Assembly (NCBI RefSeq): GCF_002114285.1
Contig: NZ_NEDJ01000022.1
Location: forward strand, 1 to 49,923
Source: Halorubrum ezzemoulense DSM 17463
GTDB lineage: Archaea; Halobacteriota; Halobacteria; Halobacteriales; Haloferacaceae
Direction: 5' to 3'
Length of the DNA: 49,923 nucleotides
Shown here: positions 1 to 7,990 of the stretch, piece after piece
Position numbering within the stretch: the first letter of the stretch is position 1
How the letters are laid out: the number at the start of each line of letters is the position of its first letter
Notes under the pieces: generated by a model
Seen by the model: the letters and a program-made list of their open reading frames with translations, nothing else
Told to the model about the DNA's origin: nothing
The model's database searches: none
Program-made: the position numbers and the translations under genes

Positions 1-181
1 TCAGACAGCCGAGCGGCTGGGTGTTCGAGGTTGCTCAGCGTGGCGGCGTCAATTGCGTATAACTGGAGCCCGGATGAGGATGATTTTACGTATAAATAAA
101 CGCTCGCCGTGTCGACGCTCACACCGGCGACCGTAGCGTCACAGCATCACCACTCGTCGAACGAATCAGCGTATGAATGGC
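1..181. other. Contig edge, no confident gene
   Basis: No convincing gene is seen. Two local features stand out. Positions 6-19 form a perfect inverted repeat (CAGCCG, two-base loop, CGGCTG). On the minus strand there is a TATA-like stretch (TTTATACGT) near positions 88-98, in a patch clearly richer in A+T than the rest of the window. A minus-strand frame stays open from about position 147 off the left end and could start with GTG at 122, giving roughly 40 residues before the edge. I recognise nothing in it, and frames of this length are common in GC-rich DNA. A gene running off the contig is possible but unproven. Confidence 0.3.
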
Positions 182-480
182 GGACAGGCGGGGTAGCCCG
201 GCGTTCCGTCACGGGGTATCCCGATTGCCTCCTCCACCCCGCGACCCGACGAGCGACTGGCGTCCGGCGGTGGGCTGCTCGCTTCCGCGCCTGACCCAAT
301 ATCGCCGACGAACCGCGACGGACCGCTCCTGCGAGCGGGCGCCACGGACCGCTGTCCCCGGCGGACGAGGCTTCCACGTTGGCTCTCGGGGCCCGTGCCG
401 GTCTGACCGGACGTGCCCGCTGTTCGGTCCCCGCTGAAGACTGCCTCACGGGTAACGAGCGGGGCCTAACCGCCCGACCT
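182..480 (-). ncRNA. ffs: 7S signal recognition particle RNA (SRP RNA)
   Basis: This is the RNA core of the signal recognition particle, which targets membrane and secreted proteins to the translocon. The decisive signature is at 272-297 (read on the minus strand): GGGTCAGG, CGGAAG and AGCAGCCC in the spacing of SRP helix 8, where SRP54 binds. The ends close on each other: the ten bases GGTCGGGCGG at the 5' end (479 downwards) pair with CCGCCTGTCC at the 3' end (182-191) with a single mismatch and one G-U pair. The implied length of about 299 nt fits archaeal 7S RNA. A TATA-like box lies about 29 bases upstream. Ends are inferred from helix closure and may be off by a few bases. Srp19, which binds this RNA, is encoded at 17855. 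Confidence 0.93.
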
Positions 481-505
481 AGTCCGTTCGACGATATTCG
501 GGTGC

Positions 506-513
506 GGCATAAG
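506..513 (-). promoter_or_regulatory. TATA box of the SRP RNA gene
   Basis: On the minus strand this reads CTTATGCC. Its centre is about 29 bases upstream of the inferred 5' end of the 7S RNA at 480, which is the normal archaeal spacing from TATA box to start of transcription. Confidence 0.6.
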
Positions 514-596
514 GGCCTTTCGTTCGCCGGCCGACGGCGACGCGGGCGGCGAGCGCGCGTCGGAAAAGAGGCGTCCCGCGCGTTCCGGCGTCTCGG

Positions 597-1010
597 CTAC
601 GATAACACCGCTCGGGCGTACACCGCCGCGGAGAGCGGCAGCGGGACGGAGAGCGCGACGACGGCGGGCGCGTGCCACACCAGCCAGAGGTGGTCGCGGA
701 ACACGGCGGTCGGTTGGACCGCGAGCGCCCACGTCGCCGCGCTCGCGGTCGTCGCGAGCCCGAGGACGATTGCCACGCCCGCGAGCGTCCCCGGGTCGAC
801 GTTCCCCTGCTCGACCGAGGCGATAACGACCGCGGCGAGCAGCGCGAACAGCGCGATCCCGCTCCAGCCGACGGCCCCGGAGGCGTAGTAGGACGCGAGC
901 TGCGACGCGTACTCCGGCCCCGTGATGATCGCGTACGGCGCGACGAGCGCGACGACGGTGACGACCGCGGCGGCGATCCCGGCCCGACGCGAGACGGCGC
1001 GGAGGTTCAT
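597..1010 (-). CDS. Small four-helix membrane protein, function unknown
   Basis: The product is 137 residues and almost entirely hydrophobic. I count four membrane segments, at about residues 10-29, 46-68, 73-95 and 105-130. There is a short cytosolic-looking N-terminus (MNLRAVSRRAG) and no catalytic motif. I do not recognise the family beyond haloarchaeal uncharacterised membrane protein. The ATG at 1010 is chosen because the residues upstream are arginine- and serine-rich low-complexity sequence typical of non-coding frames, and because a TATA-like CTTTTACC sits about 30 bases before it, which would give a leaderless mRNA. It is in the same orientation as the SRP RNA, 117 bases upstream of that gene, but has its own apparent promoter. 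Confidence 0.75.
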   Translation of the reverse strand: MNLRAVSRRAGIAAAVVTVVALVAPYAIITGPEYASQLASYYASGAVGWSGIALFALLAAVVIASVEQGNVDPGTLAGVAIVLGLATTASAATWALAVQPTAVFRDHLWLVWHAPAVVALSVPLPLSAAVYARAVLS

Positions 1011-1128
1011 ACCCGACCTCGGAACGGAACCGCGGTAAAAGGACCGGATCGGAGCGGACGCGGGGGGCGGCCGCCTCGCCGCGCTCCGTTCCCGTAGCGT
1101 TTTGACCCGTCGGCACCCACTACGGACC

Positions 1129-1587
1129 ATGTCACTCGACGTCGACCTGCCGGAGCCTCCCGAACTCGCCGCCGTCGACCCGAACGAGTACGAGGACGCC
1201 GAGGTGGCTGGCGGCGAGTACCGCCGCGACGACCTCGAAGCGCTCCTCCGCGAGGGCGCGTGGGAGGAGGCGTTCGACCAGTGGGCCGCGGGCAGCGACA
1301 TGGACGCGGCGGACTGGCAGATCGCGCTCGACCTCGAGTTAGTCTCCCGGTTCGACTTCTTCTGGGACGACTTCGCCGACCGGGTCGGCTACCACGCGCC
1401 GGGGCTGCCAGAGGACTGGAAGGAGCGCGACCTCCACCCAGACCTCGACTCGTGGGGGACCGTCTCCGCGATCAACGCGGGGCTCACGGAGCTCGGGCAG
1501 ATCGTCTGCGAGACGCTCAAGGAGGAGTACATCGACTGGGAGGCCGACTTCGAGGCGCCGGACGACCTGCCGGACTTCGACGAGTAG
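1129..1587 (+). CDS. Conserved-looking acidic hypothetical protein
   Basis: 152 residues and very acidic, especially at both ends, as expected of a halophilic cytosolic protein. There are no membrane segments, cysteine clusters or nucleotide-binding motifs. The centre is rich in tryptophan and aromatic residues (WEEAFDQW, FDFFWDDF), which suggests a compact helical fold rather than a disordered acidic tail. The ATG at 1129 is preferred over an in-frame upstream ATG at 1102 because the intervening nine residues are basic and out of character. It ends 28 bases before the stop of the convergent aldo/keto reductase. I do not recognise a function. Confidence 0.72.
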   Translation: MSLDVDLPEPPELAAVDPNEYEDAEVAGGEYRRDDLEALLREGAWEEAFDQWAAGSDMDAADWQIALDLELVSRFDFFWDDFADRVGYHAPGLPEDWKERDLHPDLDSWGTVSAINAGLTELGQIVCETLKEEYIDWEADFEAPDDLPDFDE

Positions 1588-1615
1588 CGGCCGCTTGTGG
1601 CCGGGAGGCGACTGC

Positions 1616-2641
1616 TCAGTGGCCCCAGCGGTTCCCGTCCGGGTCGTAGCGCGCGTCCATGATCCGGTCCCACTGCTCGTCGGAGAGGTGGAGGTCGGCC
1701 GCCGCGACGTTCTCGTCGAGCTGGTCGACCGTCCGCGCGCCGACGATTGGGACGCAGGTGAACTCGTCCCAGCCGGAGAGCCACGCAAGCGCGACCTGCG
1801 CGGGCGTCGAGTCGCACTCGTCGGCCACATCGCGGACCGCGTCGAGCACCTTCCAGCCGCGCTCGGAGAGATAGAAGCGCTTGAACCGGTCGTCGAAGCT
1901 CGCCCGGGAGCCGTCGGGCGCGATCACCTGCTCGGGGTCGTCCGGGTCGGCGCGCTCGTACTTCCCGGTGAGGAACCCGCCCGCGAGCGGAGAGTACGGG
2001 CAGACCGCGAGGTCTTGGTCGATACAGACGTCGAGGTACTCCTTCACGTCCTCGTAGTAGCCCGCGTGGTGGAGTGGCTGGACCACGTCGAAGCCCGCGT
2101 ACCCGTTGACGTCGGCGGTCCACTGCGCCTTCGTCAGTTGCCACGCCGCCATCGTCGACGCGCCGAGGTGGTGGACCTTTCCCTCGGCGACCAGCTCGTC
2201 GAGCGCGCGCATCGTCTCCTCGATGGGGGTGTCCTCGTCCCAGCGGTGGATGTAGTAGATATCGAGGTAGTCCGTGCCGAGCCGGTCGAGGGTCCCCTCG
2301 ATCTGCGCGCGGATGTGTTTCCGGCCGAGCCCGGAGTCGTTGGGTCCGGGCTCGCCGCGCCCGTCGAATGGGAAGTACACCTTCGAGGCGATCACGTAGT
2401 CCTCGCGGTCCCGCTCCGCGAGCCACTCGCCGATGTACGTCTCGCTTTTCCCATTCGGCGTCCCGTAGACGTTGGCCGTGTCGATGAAGTTGATCCCGCG
2501 GTCCGCGGCCGCGTCGAGGAGCTCGTGTGACTCCTCGCGACCCGTCTCCACGACGCCGTTCGTCTCGCGCCCGAACCGCCACGTGCCGAAGCAGAGCTCC
2601 GAGACGCTGAGCCCGGTGTTCCCGAGCCGTCGGTAGTCCAT
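1616..2641 (-). CDS. Aldo/keto reductase
   Basis: 341 residues, the normal size of the family, which reduces aldehydes and ketones with NADPH in a TIM barrel. The catalytic tetrad is complete: Asp54 and Tyr59 (in DTANVYG), Lys87 (in SKVY) and His132 (in YIHRW). The C-terminal cofactor region (PIVGARTVDQL) is also present. The long insert after the lysine and the overall layout resemble the YajO/Tas-like AKR subgroup, active on small carbonyl compounds, but the substrate cannot be read from the sequence. A TATA-like TTTACAC lies about 30 bases before the ATG. The gene is followed, convergently, by the acidic hypothetical protein. Confidence 0.92.
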   Translation of the reverse strand: MDYRRLGNTGLSVSELCFGTWRFGRETNGVVETGREESHELLDAAADRGINFIDTANVYGTPNGKSETYIGEWLAERDREDYVIASKVYFPFDGRGEPGPNDSGLGRKHIRAQIEGTLDRLGTDYLDIYYIHRWDEDTPIEETMRALDELVAEGKVHHLGASTMAAWQLTKAQWTADVNGYAGFDVVQPLHHAGYYEDVKEYLDVCIDQDLAVCPYSPLAGGFLTGKYERADPDDPEQVIAPDGSRASFDDRFKRFYLSERGWKVLDAVRDVADECDSTPAQVALAWLSGWDEFTCVPIVGARTVDQLDENVAAADLHLSDEQWDRIMDARYDPDGNRWGH

Positions 2642-2752
2642 ACCCGGTCCTCGCGGGGGAGGTGTGTAAAGCGTGGCGGCGCCGGCCGGCGACGCCGCGA
2701 AGATCGGCCGAGGCGCCGACGCGAGCGCGGACGGCCCGGCCTGCGGCCGCGC

Positions 2753-3397
2753 CTACCCGAAGTTCTCGACCTTCGCGGCGTCCGCGTCGCCGCCCGCCGC
2801 CTCGATGGCGGCCTCCGCGTCGGCGACGAGGTCGGCGAACCCGTAGACGAACACGGTCCCGCCGTCGGCGCCGGCGAGGACGTCGGCGACGGCGTCGGTC
2901 AGGGGGGCATCGCCGTCGAGCAGCCTGACCGCGGCGCCGCGCTCGCGGAGGGCGTCGATCCGGTCGGCGTGGGCCACGTCGTCGTCGCGGTAGACGACGG
3001 CGGCCTCGGCGTCCTCGTCGAGCGCGCGCTCAGCGATGGCGACCGCGGGGCCGACCCCGGGGCCGCCCGCGATCACGACCGCGCGTGGCTCGCCGTCGTA
3101 GTGCTGGTCGCCGAAGGGGCCGGAGAGCGTCATCTCGGTGCCCGCCTCGGCGCCGGAGAGGAACGCCGAGAACTCGCCGCCCTCGTCGGGGTCGATACCG
3201 ACCGTGACCTCGAACGTCTCGCCGACGCGGGGCGACGAGAGGGTGTAGAACCGTGCGACCGACTCGCCGTCGATCTCGGTGCCGAGCTTCACGAACTGTC
3301 CGGGTTCGGCCGCGAACCCCTCGGGGGCGCGGAAGCGGAGGGCGTACGTGTCGGAGCCGACCGGCTCCACCGACTCGACCATCGCTGTCGTGTCCAT
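2753..3397 (-). CDS. FNR-like FAD-dependent oxidoreductase
   Basis: 214 residues, a minimal ferredoxin-NADP reductase module. The N-terminal half is the FAD-binding barrel with the flavin motif RFYTLSS near residue 49. The C-terminal half is a Rossmann-type nucleotide domain with a GGPGVGP motif near residue 112. The family moves electrons between NAD(P)H and a carrier such as ferredoxin. No iron-sulfur domain is fused here, so the partner must be a separate protein. I chose ATG 3397 because the extra 49 residues of the longer reading frame are proline/arginine-rich and unlike the family. The gene is separated from the divergent korAB genes by 433 bases, so the electron-transfer link to them is only suggestive. 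Confidence 0.85.
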   Translation of the reverse strand: MDTTAMVESVEPVGSDTYALRFRAPEGFAAEPGQFVKLGTEIDGESVARFYTLSSPRVGETFEVTVGIDPDEGGEFSAFLSGAEAGTEMTLSGPFGDQHYDGEPRAVVIAGGPGVGPAVAIAERALDEDAEAAVVYRDDDVAHADRIDALRERGAAVRLLDGDAPLTDAVADVLAGADGGTVFVYGFADLVADAEAAIEAAGGDADAAKVENFG

Positions 3398-3830
3398 ACG
3401 TCGGATCGGCGGGGCAGACACAAACGCCTTCCCGTCGCCGTCGGTCCTGCCCATGTCGAAACCGGTTCGGACGGGAGGCCCAGATCCCCGCTGCGGTGAC
3501 CGGCCCGCAGGGCCGACCGCCTCGGCGTGGGGACGACCCGACACATGGACGCCAGATGCGGGGATACCCGACGCCTTGGCCTACCTCGTCGTGAACAAGT
3601 CCGCCGCGATAGGGGCCGACGCAGTTCGTCAAACGTCGAAAACGGGTCCGACGCGAAGGGTCGATCGTGATGATTTTGGTGAACGAACGTCCAATTATAT
3701 GCGTTATTACAAGGCACATAGGACTCAAAGCTGACAATATTCGCGATATCGAAGACGTACGTCCAGATACACCTCGGTGGCTCCTTCCAGAAGCCTTTTG
3801 ATGAGTCCGCCGGAACCTTGCCCATAGCAC
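3398..3830. promoter_or_regulatory. korA: Intergenic promoter region before korA
   Basis: 433 bases without a gene between the divergent FNR-like gene and korA. The first 250 bases are GC-rich and unremarkable. The last 170 are markedly A+T-richer. Two plus-strand TATA-like boxes are visible: AATTATATG at 3693-3701, which would give a leader of about 110 nt, and CCTTTTGATG at 3794-3803, about 30 bases from the korA ATG, which would give a leaderless mRNA. Which one is used cannot be told from sequence. Confidence 0.5.
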
Positions 3831-5588
3831 ATGGCTGCGGATTTCAACTGGGCTGTCGGCGGAGAGGCCGGCGACGGCATCGACTCGACGGGGAAGATCT
3901 TCGCACAGGCGCTTTCCCGCGCGGGTCGACACGTGTTCACGTCGAAGGACTTCGCATCTCGGATACGAGGCGGCTACACCGCCTACAAGGTGCGGACCTC
4001 CGTCGACAAGGTACAGAGCGTCGTTGACCGACTCGACGTGCTCATCGCGTTGACCCCCCGGACGATCGAGGAGAACCTCGACGAGCTCCACGAGGGGTCG
4101 GTGATCATCTACGACGGCGAACGGACGACGATGCAGGACGTCGAGATCCCCGAGGAGATGATCGGCCTCGACGTGCCGCTGAAGAGCCTGGCCGAGGAGG
4201 CCGGCGGCGCGATTATGCGGAACGTCGTCGCGCTCGGCGCGGCCTGCGAGGTGGCCGAATTCCCCATCGAGAACCTCGACTCGGCGCTGGAGAAGCGGTT
4301 CAAGGACAAGGGCCAGAAGCTCGTCGACAATAACAAGGAGGCGGCCCGCGCGGGCCAGTCGTACGTCGCCGACGAGTACGACCACGAGTTCGACTACTCG
4401 CTGGAGACCACCGACGAGGACTACGTCCTCCTCAACGGCGACGAAGCGATCGGCATGGGCGCCATCGCGGCCGGCTGCCGCTTCTACGCTGGCTACCCGA
4501 TCACGCCCGCGACCGACGTGATGACGTACCTCACTGGCCGCATCGAGCGGTACGGCGGCCACGTCGTCCAGGCAGAAGACGAACTCTCCGCGATCAACAT
4601 GGCGCTGGGCGCGGCCCGCGGCGGCGCCCGCGCGATGACCGCGACCTCCGGGCCGGGGATCGACCTGATGACCGAGACGTTCGGGCTCATCGCCACCTCG
4701 GAGACGCCGCTCGTCATCTGTAACGTGATGCGCTCGGGCCCCTCGACGGGGATGCCGACGAAACAGGAGCAGGGCGACCTGAACCAGATGTTGTACGGCG
4801 GCCACGGCGAGGTGCCGCGGTTCGTCCTCGCGCCGACCACCATCTCGGAGTGCTTCTGGAAGACCGTCGAGGCGTTCAACCTCGCCGAGAAGTACCAGCT
4901 CCCTGTCTACCTCACCGCCGACCTCTCGATGGCGGTCACCGAGCAGACGTTCTCCCCGGAGACGTTCGACATGGACGAGGTGGAGATCGACCGCGGCAAG
5001 GTCGTCGACGAGACGGCGATCGACGACCACATGAGCGAGTCGGGCGGCTTCCAGCCCCACGAGATCACCGATGACGGGGTCTCGCCGCGGGCGTTCCCCG
5101 GTACGGCCGACGGCGCGCACATGTCCACCGGCCTCGAACACGACGAGCAGGGCCGCCGGACAGAGGACACGGAGATGCGCGTCGAGCAGGTCGACAAGCG
5201 CAACCGCAAGGTCGAGACCGCCCGTGAGCGCGAGGACTGGAGCCCGCGCGAGTTCGGTGACGAGGACGCGGACACCCTCGTCATCACGTGGGGGTCGAAC
5301 GAGGGCGCGCTCGCCGAGGCAGTGGAGTTCCTCGACGAGGACGGACTGGACGTGCGGGTCCTCTCGGTCCCGTACATCTTCCCGCGGCCGGACCTCGCGG
5401 AAGACGTGGCGGCCGCCGAGACGACGGTCGTCGTCGAGTGTAACGAGCAGGGCCAGTTCGCGGACCTCGTCGAACACGACGTGCTCGAACGCGTCGACCG
5501 CGTGAACAAGTACAACGGCGTGCGGTTCAAGGCCGACGAACTCGCAGCGGAGATCAAGTCGACCCTCGAAGCGGGGGTGGAGGCGTAA
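3831..5588 (+). CDS. korA: 2-oxoglutarate:ferredoxin oxidoreductase, alpha subunit
   Basis: 585 residues. With KorB this enzyme oxidises a 2-oxoacid with CoA and passes the electrons to ferredoxin, replacing the NAD-linked dehydrogenase complex in haloarchaea. Residues 1-190 are the gamma-type domain (VGGEAGDGI at the start, then RIRGG). From about 200 comes the pyruvate-ferredoxin N-terminal-type domain (AGYPITPATD, TSGPGIDLM), and the C-terminus carries the domain II fold. Length and the N-terminal sequence fit the haloarchaeal Kor pair rather than the longer Por pair, so 2-oxoglutarate is the likely substrate. The stop is 3 bases before korB. Confidence 0.93.
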   Translation: MAADFNWAVGGEAGDGIDSTGKIFAQALSRAGRHVFTSKDFASRIRGGYTAYKVRTSVDKVQSVVDRLDVLIALTPRTIEENLDELHEGSVIIYDGERTTMQDVEIPEEMIGLDVPLKSLAEEAGGAIMRNVVALGAACEVAEFPIENLDSALEKRFKDKGQKLVDNNKEAARAGQSYVADEYDHEFDYSLETTDEDYVLLNGDEAIGMGAIAAGCRFYAGYPITPATDVMTYLTGRIERYGGHVVQAEDELSAINMALGAARGGARAMTATSGPGIDLMTETFGLIATSETPLVICNVMRSGPSTGMPTKQEQGDLNQMLYGGHGEVPRFVLAPTTISECFWKTVEAFNLAEKYQLPVYLTADLSMAVTEQTFSPETFDMDEVEIDRGKVVDETAIDDHMSESGGFQPHEITDDGVSPRAFPGTADGAHMSTGLEHDEQGRRTEDTEMRVEQVDKRNRKVETAREREDWSPREFGDEDADTLVITWGSNEGALAEAVEFLDEDGLDVRVLSVPYIFPRPDLAEDVAAAETTVVVECNEQGQFADLVEHDVLERVDRVNKYNGVRFKADELAAEIKSTLEAGVEA

Positions 5589-5591
5589 CCA

Positions 5592-6455
5592 ATGAGCTCA
5601 GACATTCGATTCACCGATTTCAAGTCCGACAAGCAGCCGACGTGGTGCCCGGGGTGCGGCGACTTCGGGACGATGAACGGGATGATGAAGGCCCTCGCGG
5701 AGACGGGCAACGACCCCGACAACACCTTCGTCGTCGCCGGCATCGGCTGTTCCGGCAAGATCGGCACGTACATGCACAGCTACGCGCTCCACGGGGTTCA
5801 CGGGCGCGCGCTCCCCGTCGGCACCGGCGTCAAGATGGCGCGGCCCGACATCGAGGTGATGGTGGCCGGCGGCGACGGCGACGGCTACTCCATCGGCGCG
5901 GGCCACTTCGTCCACGCCGTCCGGCGCAACGTCGACATGACGTACGTCGTGATGGACAACCGCATCTACGGGCTGACGAAGGGCCAAGCGTCGCCGACCT
6001 CCCGCGAGGACTTCGAGACGTCGACGAGCCCCGACGGGCCCAAACAGCCGCCGGTGAACCCCCACGCGCTGGCGCTCGCCTCCGGCGCGACGTTCATCGC
6101 GCAGTCGTTCTCCTCGGACGCGCTCCGCCACCAAGAGATCATCCAGGAGGCCATCGAGCACGACGGGTTCGGCTTCGTCAACGTCTACTCCCCCTGCGTC
6201 ACCTTCAACGACGTCGACACGTACGACTACTTCCGCGACTCGCTGGTCGACCTGAAGGAGGCGGACCACGACCCGACCGACCGCGAGGCGGCGAAGGACG
6301 TGATCCTCGACAACGAGAAGGAACACCAGGGCGTCATCTACAAGGACGAGTCGTCGGTGCCGTACCACGAGCAGCACGGCGTCGACGAGGACATGTCGGT
6401 GCTTCCGGACGGCGCCCCCGAGGGCGCGACCGACCTCGTCCGCGAGTTCTACTGA
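5592..6455 (+). CDS. korB: 2-oxoglutarate:ferredoxin oxidoreductase, beta subunit
   Basis: 287 residues, the thiamine-diphosphate and iron-sulfur subunit. The cysteines expected to hold the 4Fe-4S cluster are visible: CPGC at 19-22, Cys53 (GIGCSG) and the later YSPC. The thiamine-diphosphate motif begins with GGDGDG near residue 95 and ends with the asparagine of VVMDN about 25 residues on. It begins three bases after the korA stop, so the two subunits are translated from one mRNA. The product is a soluble cytosolic heterodimer or higher oligomer. The last 40 residues are acidic and more variable. Confidence 0.93.
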   Translation: MSSDIRFTDFKSDKQPTWCPGCGDFGTMNGMMKALAETGNDPDNTFVVAGIGCSGKIGTYMHSYALHGVHGRALPVGTGVKMARPDIEVMVAGGDGDGYSIGAGHFVHAVRRNVDMTYVVMDNRIYGLTKGQASPTSREDFETSTSPDGPKQPPVNPHALALASGATFIAQSFSSDALRHQEIIQEAIEHDGFGFVNVYSPCVTFNDVDTYDYFRDSLVDLKEADHDPTDREAAKDVILDNEKEHQGVIYKDESSVPYHEQHGVDEDMSVLPDGAPEGATDLVREFY

Positions 6456-6648
6456 ACCGCGCCGCGGTCCCGGCGGGCGGACCCGATCCGACGCCCGTTT
6501 CGGGGGCCGGGTCTGCGTCCGACCGCCGGATGAGACCCCGGTAATTCCGACCTCTCTCGACGGCCAAAACCGGGCGAACGAGGGGGTTCGCGCGTATTTT
6601 CCGGTGGGTTTCAGCAAGCCTAATTAGGTGGGTCCGTAACCGTCGTGT

Positions 6649-7884
6649 ATGGTTGACCGCTACGACGTCGCCATCGCCGGCGCCGGTCCGGCGGGCGCGC
6701 AGTGCGCCCGTGACCTGGCGACGCGCGACTACGACGTCGTCGTCTTAGAGACGGAGTCGGAAGACGAGTTCCCGCGACAGAGCAACAAGTCGACGGCGGG
6801 CACGTTCCCGTCGATGATGTCCTCTTTCGGAATCCCCGACGACGTCGTGATGTCGTACACCGACGACGTCGTGCTGGAGTCGCCCAACGAGTACTATGAG
6901 AGCTACCAGCCGGGCGCGGTGTTGGAGTTCGCGGAGTTCAAGCAGTTCCTCGTCGCCGACGGTCGCGACAACGGCGCGGAGTACCGCTTCGACGCGCGGG
7001 TCTCGCGGCCGATCCTCGACGACGACGGCGTCATCGAGGGGGTGCGGTACAACGGCGACGAAGCGGTGTACGCCGACATCGTGATCGACGCTACCGGTCC
7101 GGCCGCACCGATCGCCAGCGCGCTCGACGTGGTCGACCTCGAACGCGAGAACCAAGCCATCGGTATCGAGTACGAGATGGAGGGCGTCGAGATGAACCAC
7201 CCGGACTACGCGGACCTCCGGCGGGCGATGATGCTCCGCTTGGACCACAACATCGCGCCCGGCGGCTACTCGTGGATCTTCGCGACCGGCGAGGACACCG
7301 CGAAGGTCGGCATCTGTTACATCCAGAACGACCGCCACCGCGAGTTCGCCGAGGCGGGGAAGACCGTCGACGGGTACCTCGACGACTGGATCGACCGCGA
7401 CCCGCGGTTCGCCGAGGCGGAACAGATCGACGAGACGGTCCACCGCGGCTCCGCGCACATTCAGCGCCCGGAGCAGATGTACACCGACCGGTTCCTCGCC
7501 GTCGGCGACACAGTGCCGAGCATCGACCCGCTGTGGGGAGAAGGGATCCACAAGGGCATGAAGTCGGCCCGCGCCGCCGCGGCGACCGTCGACCGCTGTC
7601 TCACCGACTCGGAGCGGCGCATCGACGCGGAGAGCCTCGCGGTGTACGAGACGCTCTGGCACCGGGACGTGGCGCCGCGCGCGGAGTCGCGACTGACGCT
7701 CACGGAGTTGCTGTACCTCGCACCCAACGAGCGGTACGACCGGTTGATGCGCGATCTCCAAGAGACCGACGACGACATCTTGGCGAAGGCGAACCGCGGC
7801 GAGAAGGCGGGGATGGCGCGGCTGCTTCACCTCGACGACGTCCCGCTGCTCGCGAAGTACGCCCGCGAGCGGTTCGGAATCTGA
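6649..7884 (+). CDS. Geranylgeranyl reductase-family flavoprotein
   Basis: 411 residues. The N-terminus has the Rossmann FAD motif GAGPAGAQCA at residues 11-20, and the second FAD contact GDTVPSIDPLWGEGIHKGM occurs near residue 287, both typical of digeranylgeranylglycerophospholipid reductases and relatives. These enzymes saturate the isoprenoid chains of archaeal lipids or of quinones and carotenoids. Haloarchaea carry several paralogues, so the exact lipid substrate is not assigned. A TATA-like TAATTAGG lies about 26 bases before the ATG, indicating an own promoter 193 bases after korB. Archaeal relatives can take electrons from reduced ferredoxin, which KorAB produces; that functional link is inference. 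Confidence 0.85.
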   Translation: MVDRYDVAIAGAGPAGAQCARDLATRDYDVVVLETESEDEFPRQSNKSTAGTFPSMMSSFGIPDDVVMSYTDDVVLESPNEYYESYQPGAVLEFAEFKQFLVADGRDNGAEYRFDARVSRPILDDDGVIEGVRYNGDEAVYADIVIDATGPAAPIASALDVVDLERENQAIGIEYEMEGVEMNHPDYADLRRAMMLRLDHNIAPGGYSWIFATGEDTAKVGICYIQNDRHREFAEAGKTVDGYLDDWIDRDPRFAEAEQIDETVHRGSAHIQRPEQMYTDRFLAVGDTVPSIDPLWGEGIHKGMKSARAAAATVDRCLTDSERRIDAESLAVYETLWHRDVAPRAESRLTLTELLYLAPNERYDRLMRDLQETDDDILAKANRGEKAGMARLLHLDDVPLLAKYARERFGI

Positions 7885-7990
7885 GGAGCCGGGCCGATCG
7901 GTCGCGGACGCACATATTCTGCGAGCGGGTGACGCGCCGCGACGTTTGAAGAGCCGTTCGAAGAAGGCGGGTGGCCGGCGGGCGCGACCG

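Noticed and set aside
38..62. Second Nextera adapter at the left end
   Set aside because: About 17 of 21 bases resemble the adapter core when placed by eye, but the flanks do not match as they do at the right end, and one indel is needed. Not convincing.
3030..5477. Long minus-strand frame of 815 codons opposite korA and the FNR-like gene
   Set aside because: It lies opposite well-identified genes, has a repetitive Arg/Val/Asp-rich composition and no domain; such frames are common opposite high-GC genes.
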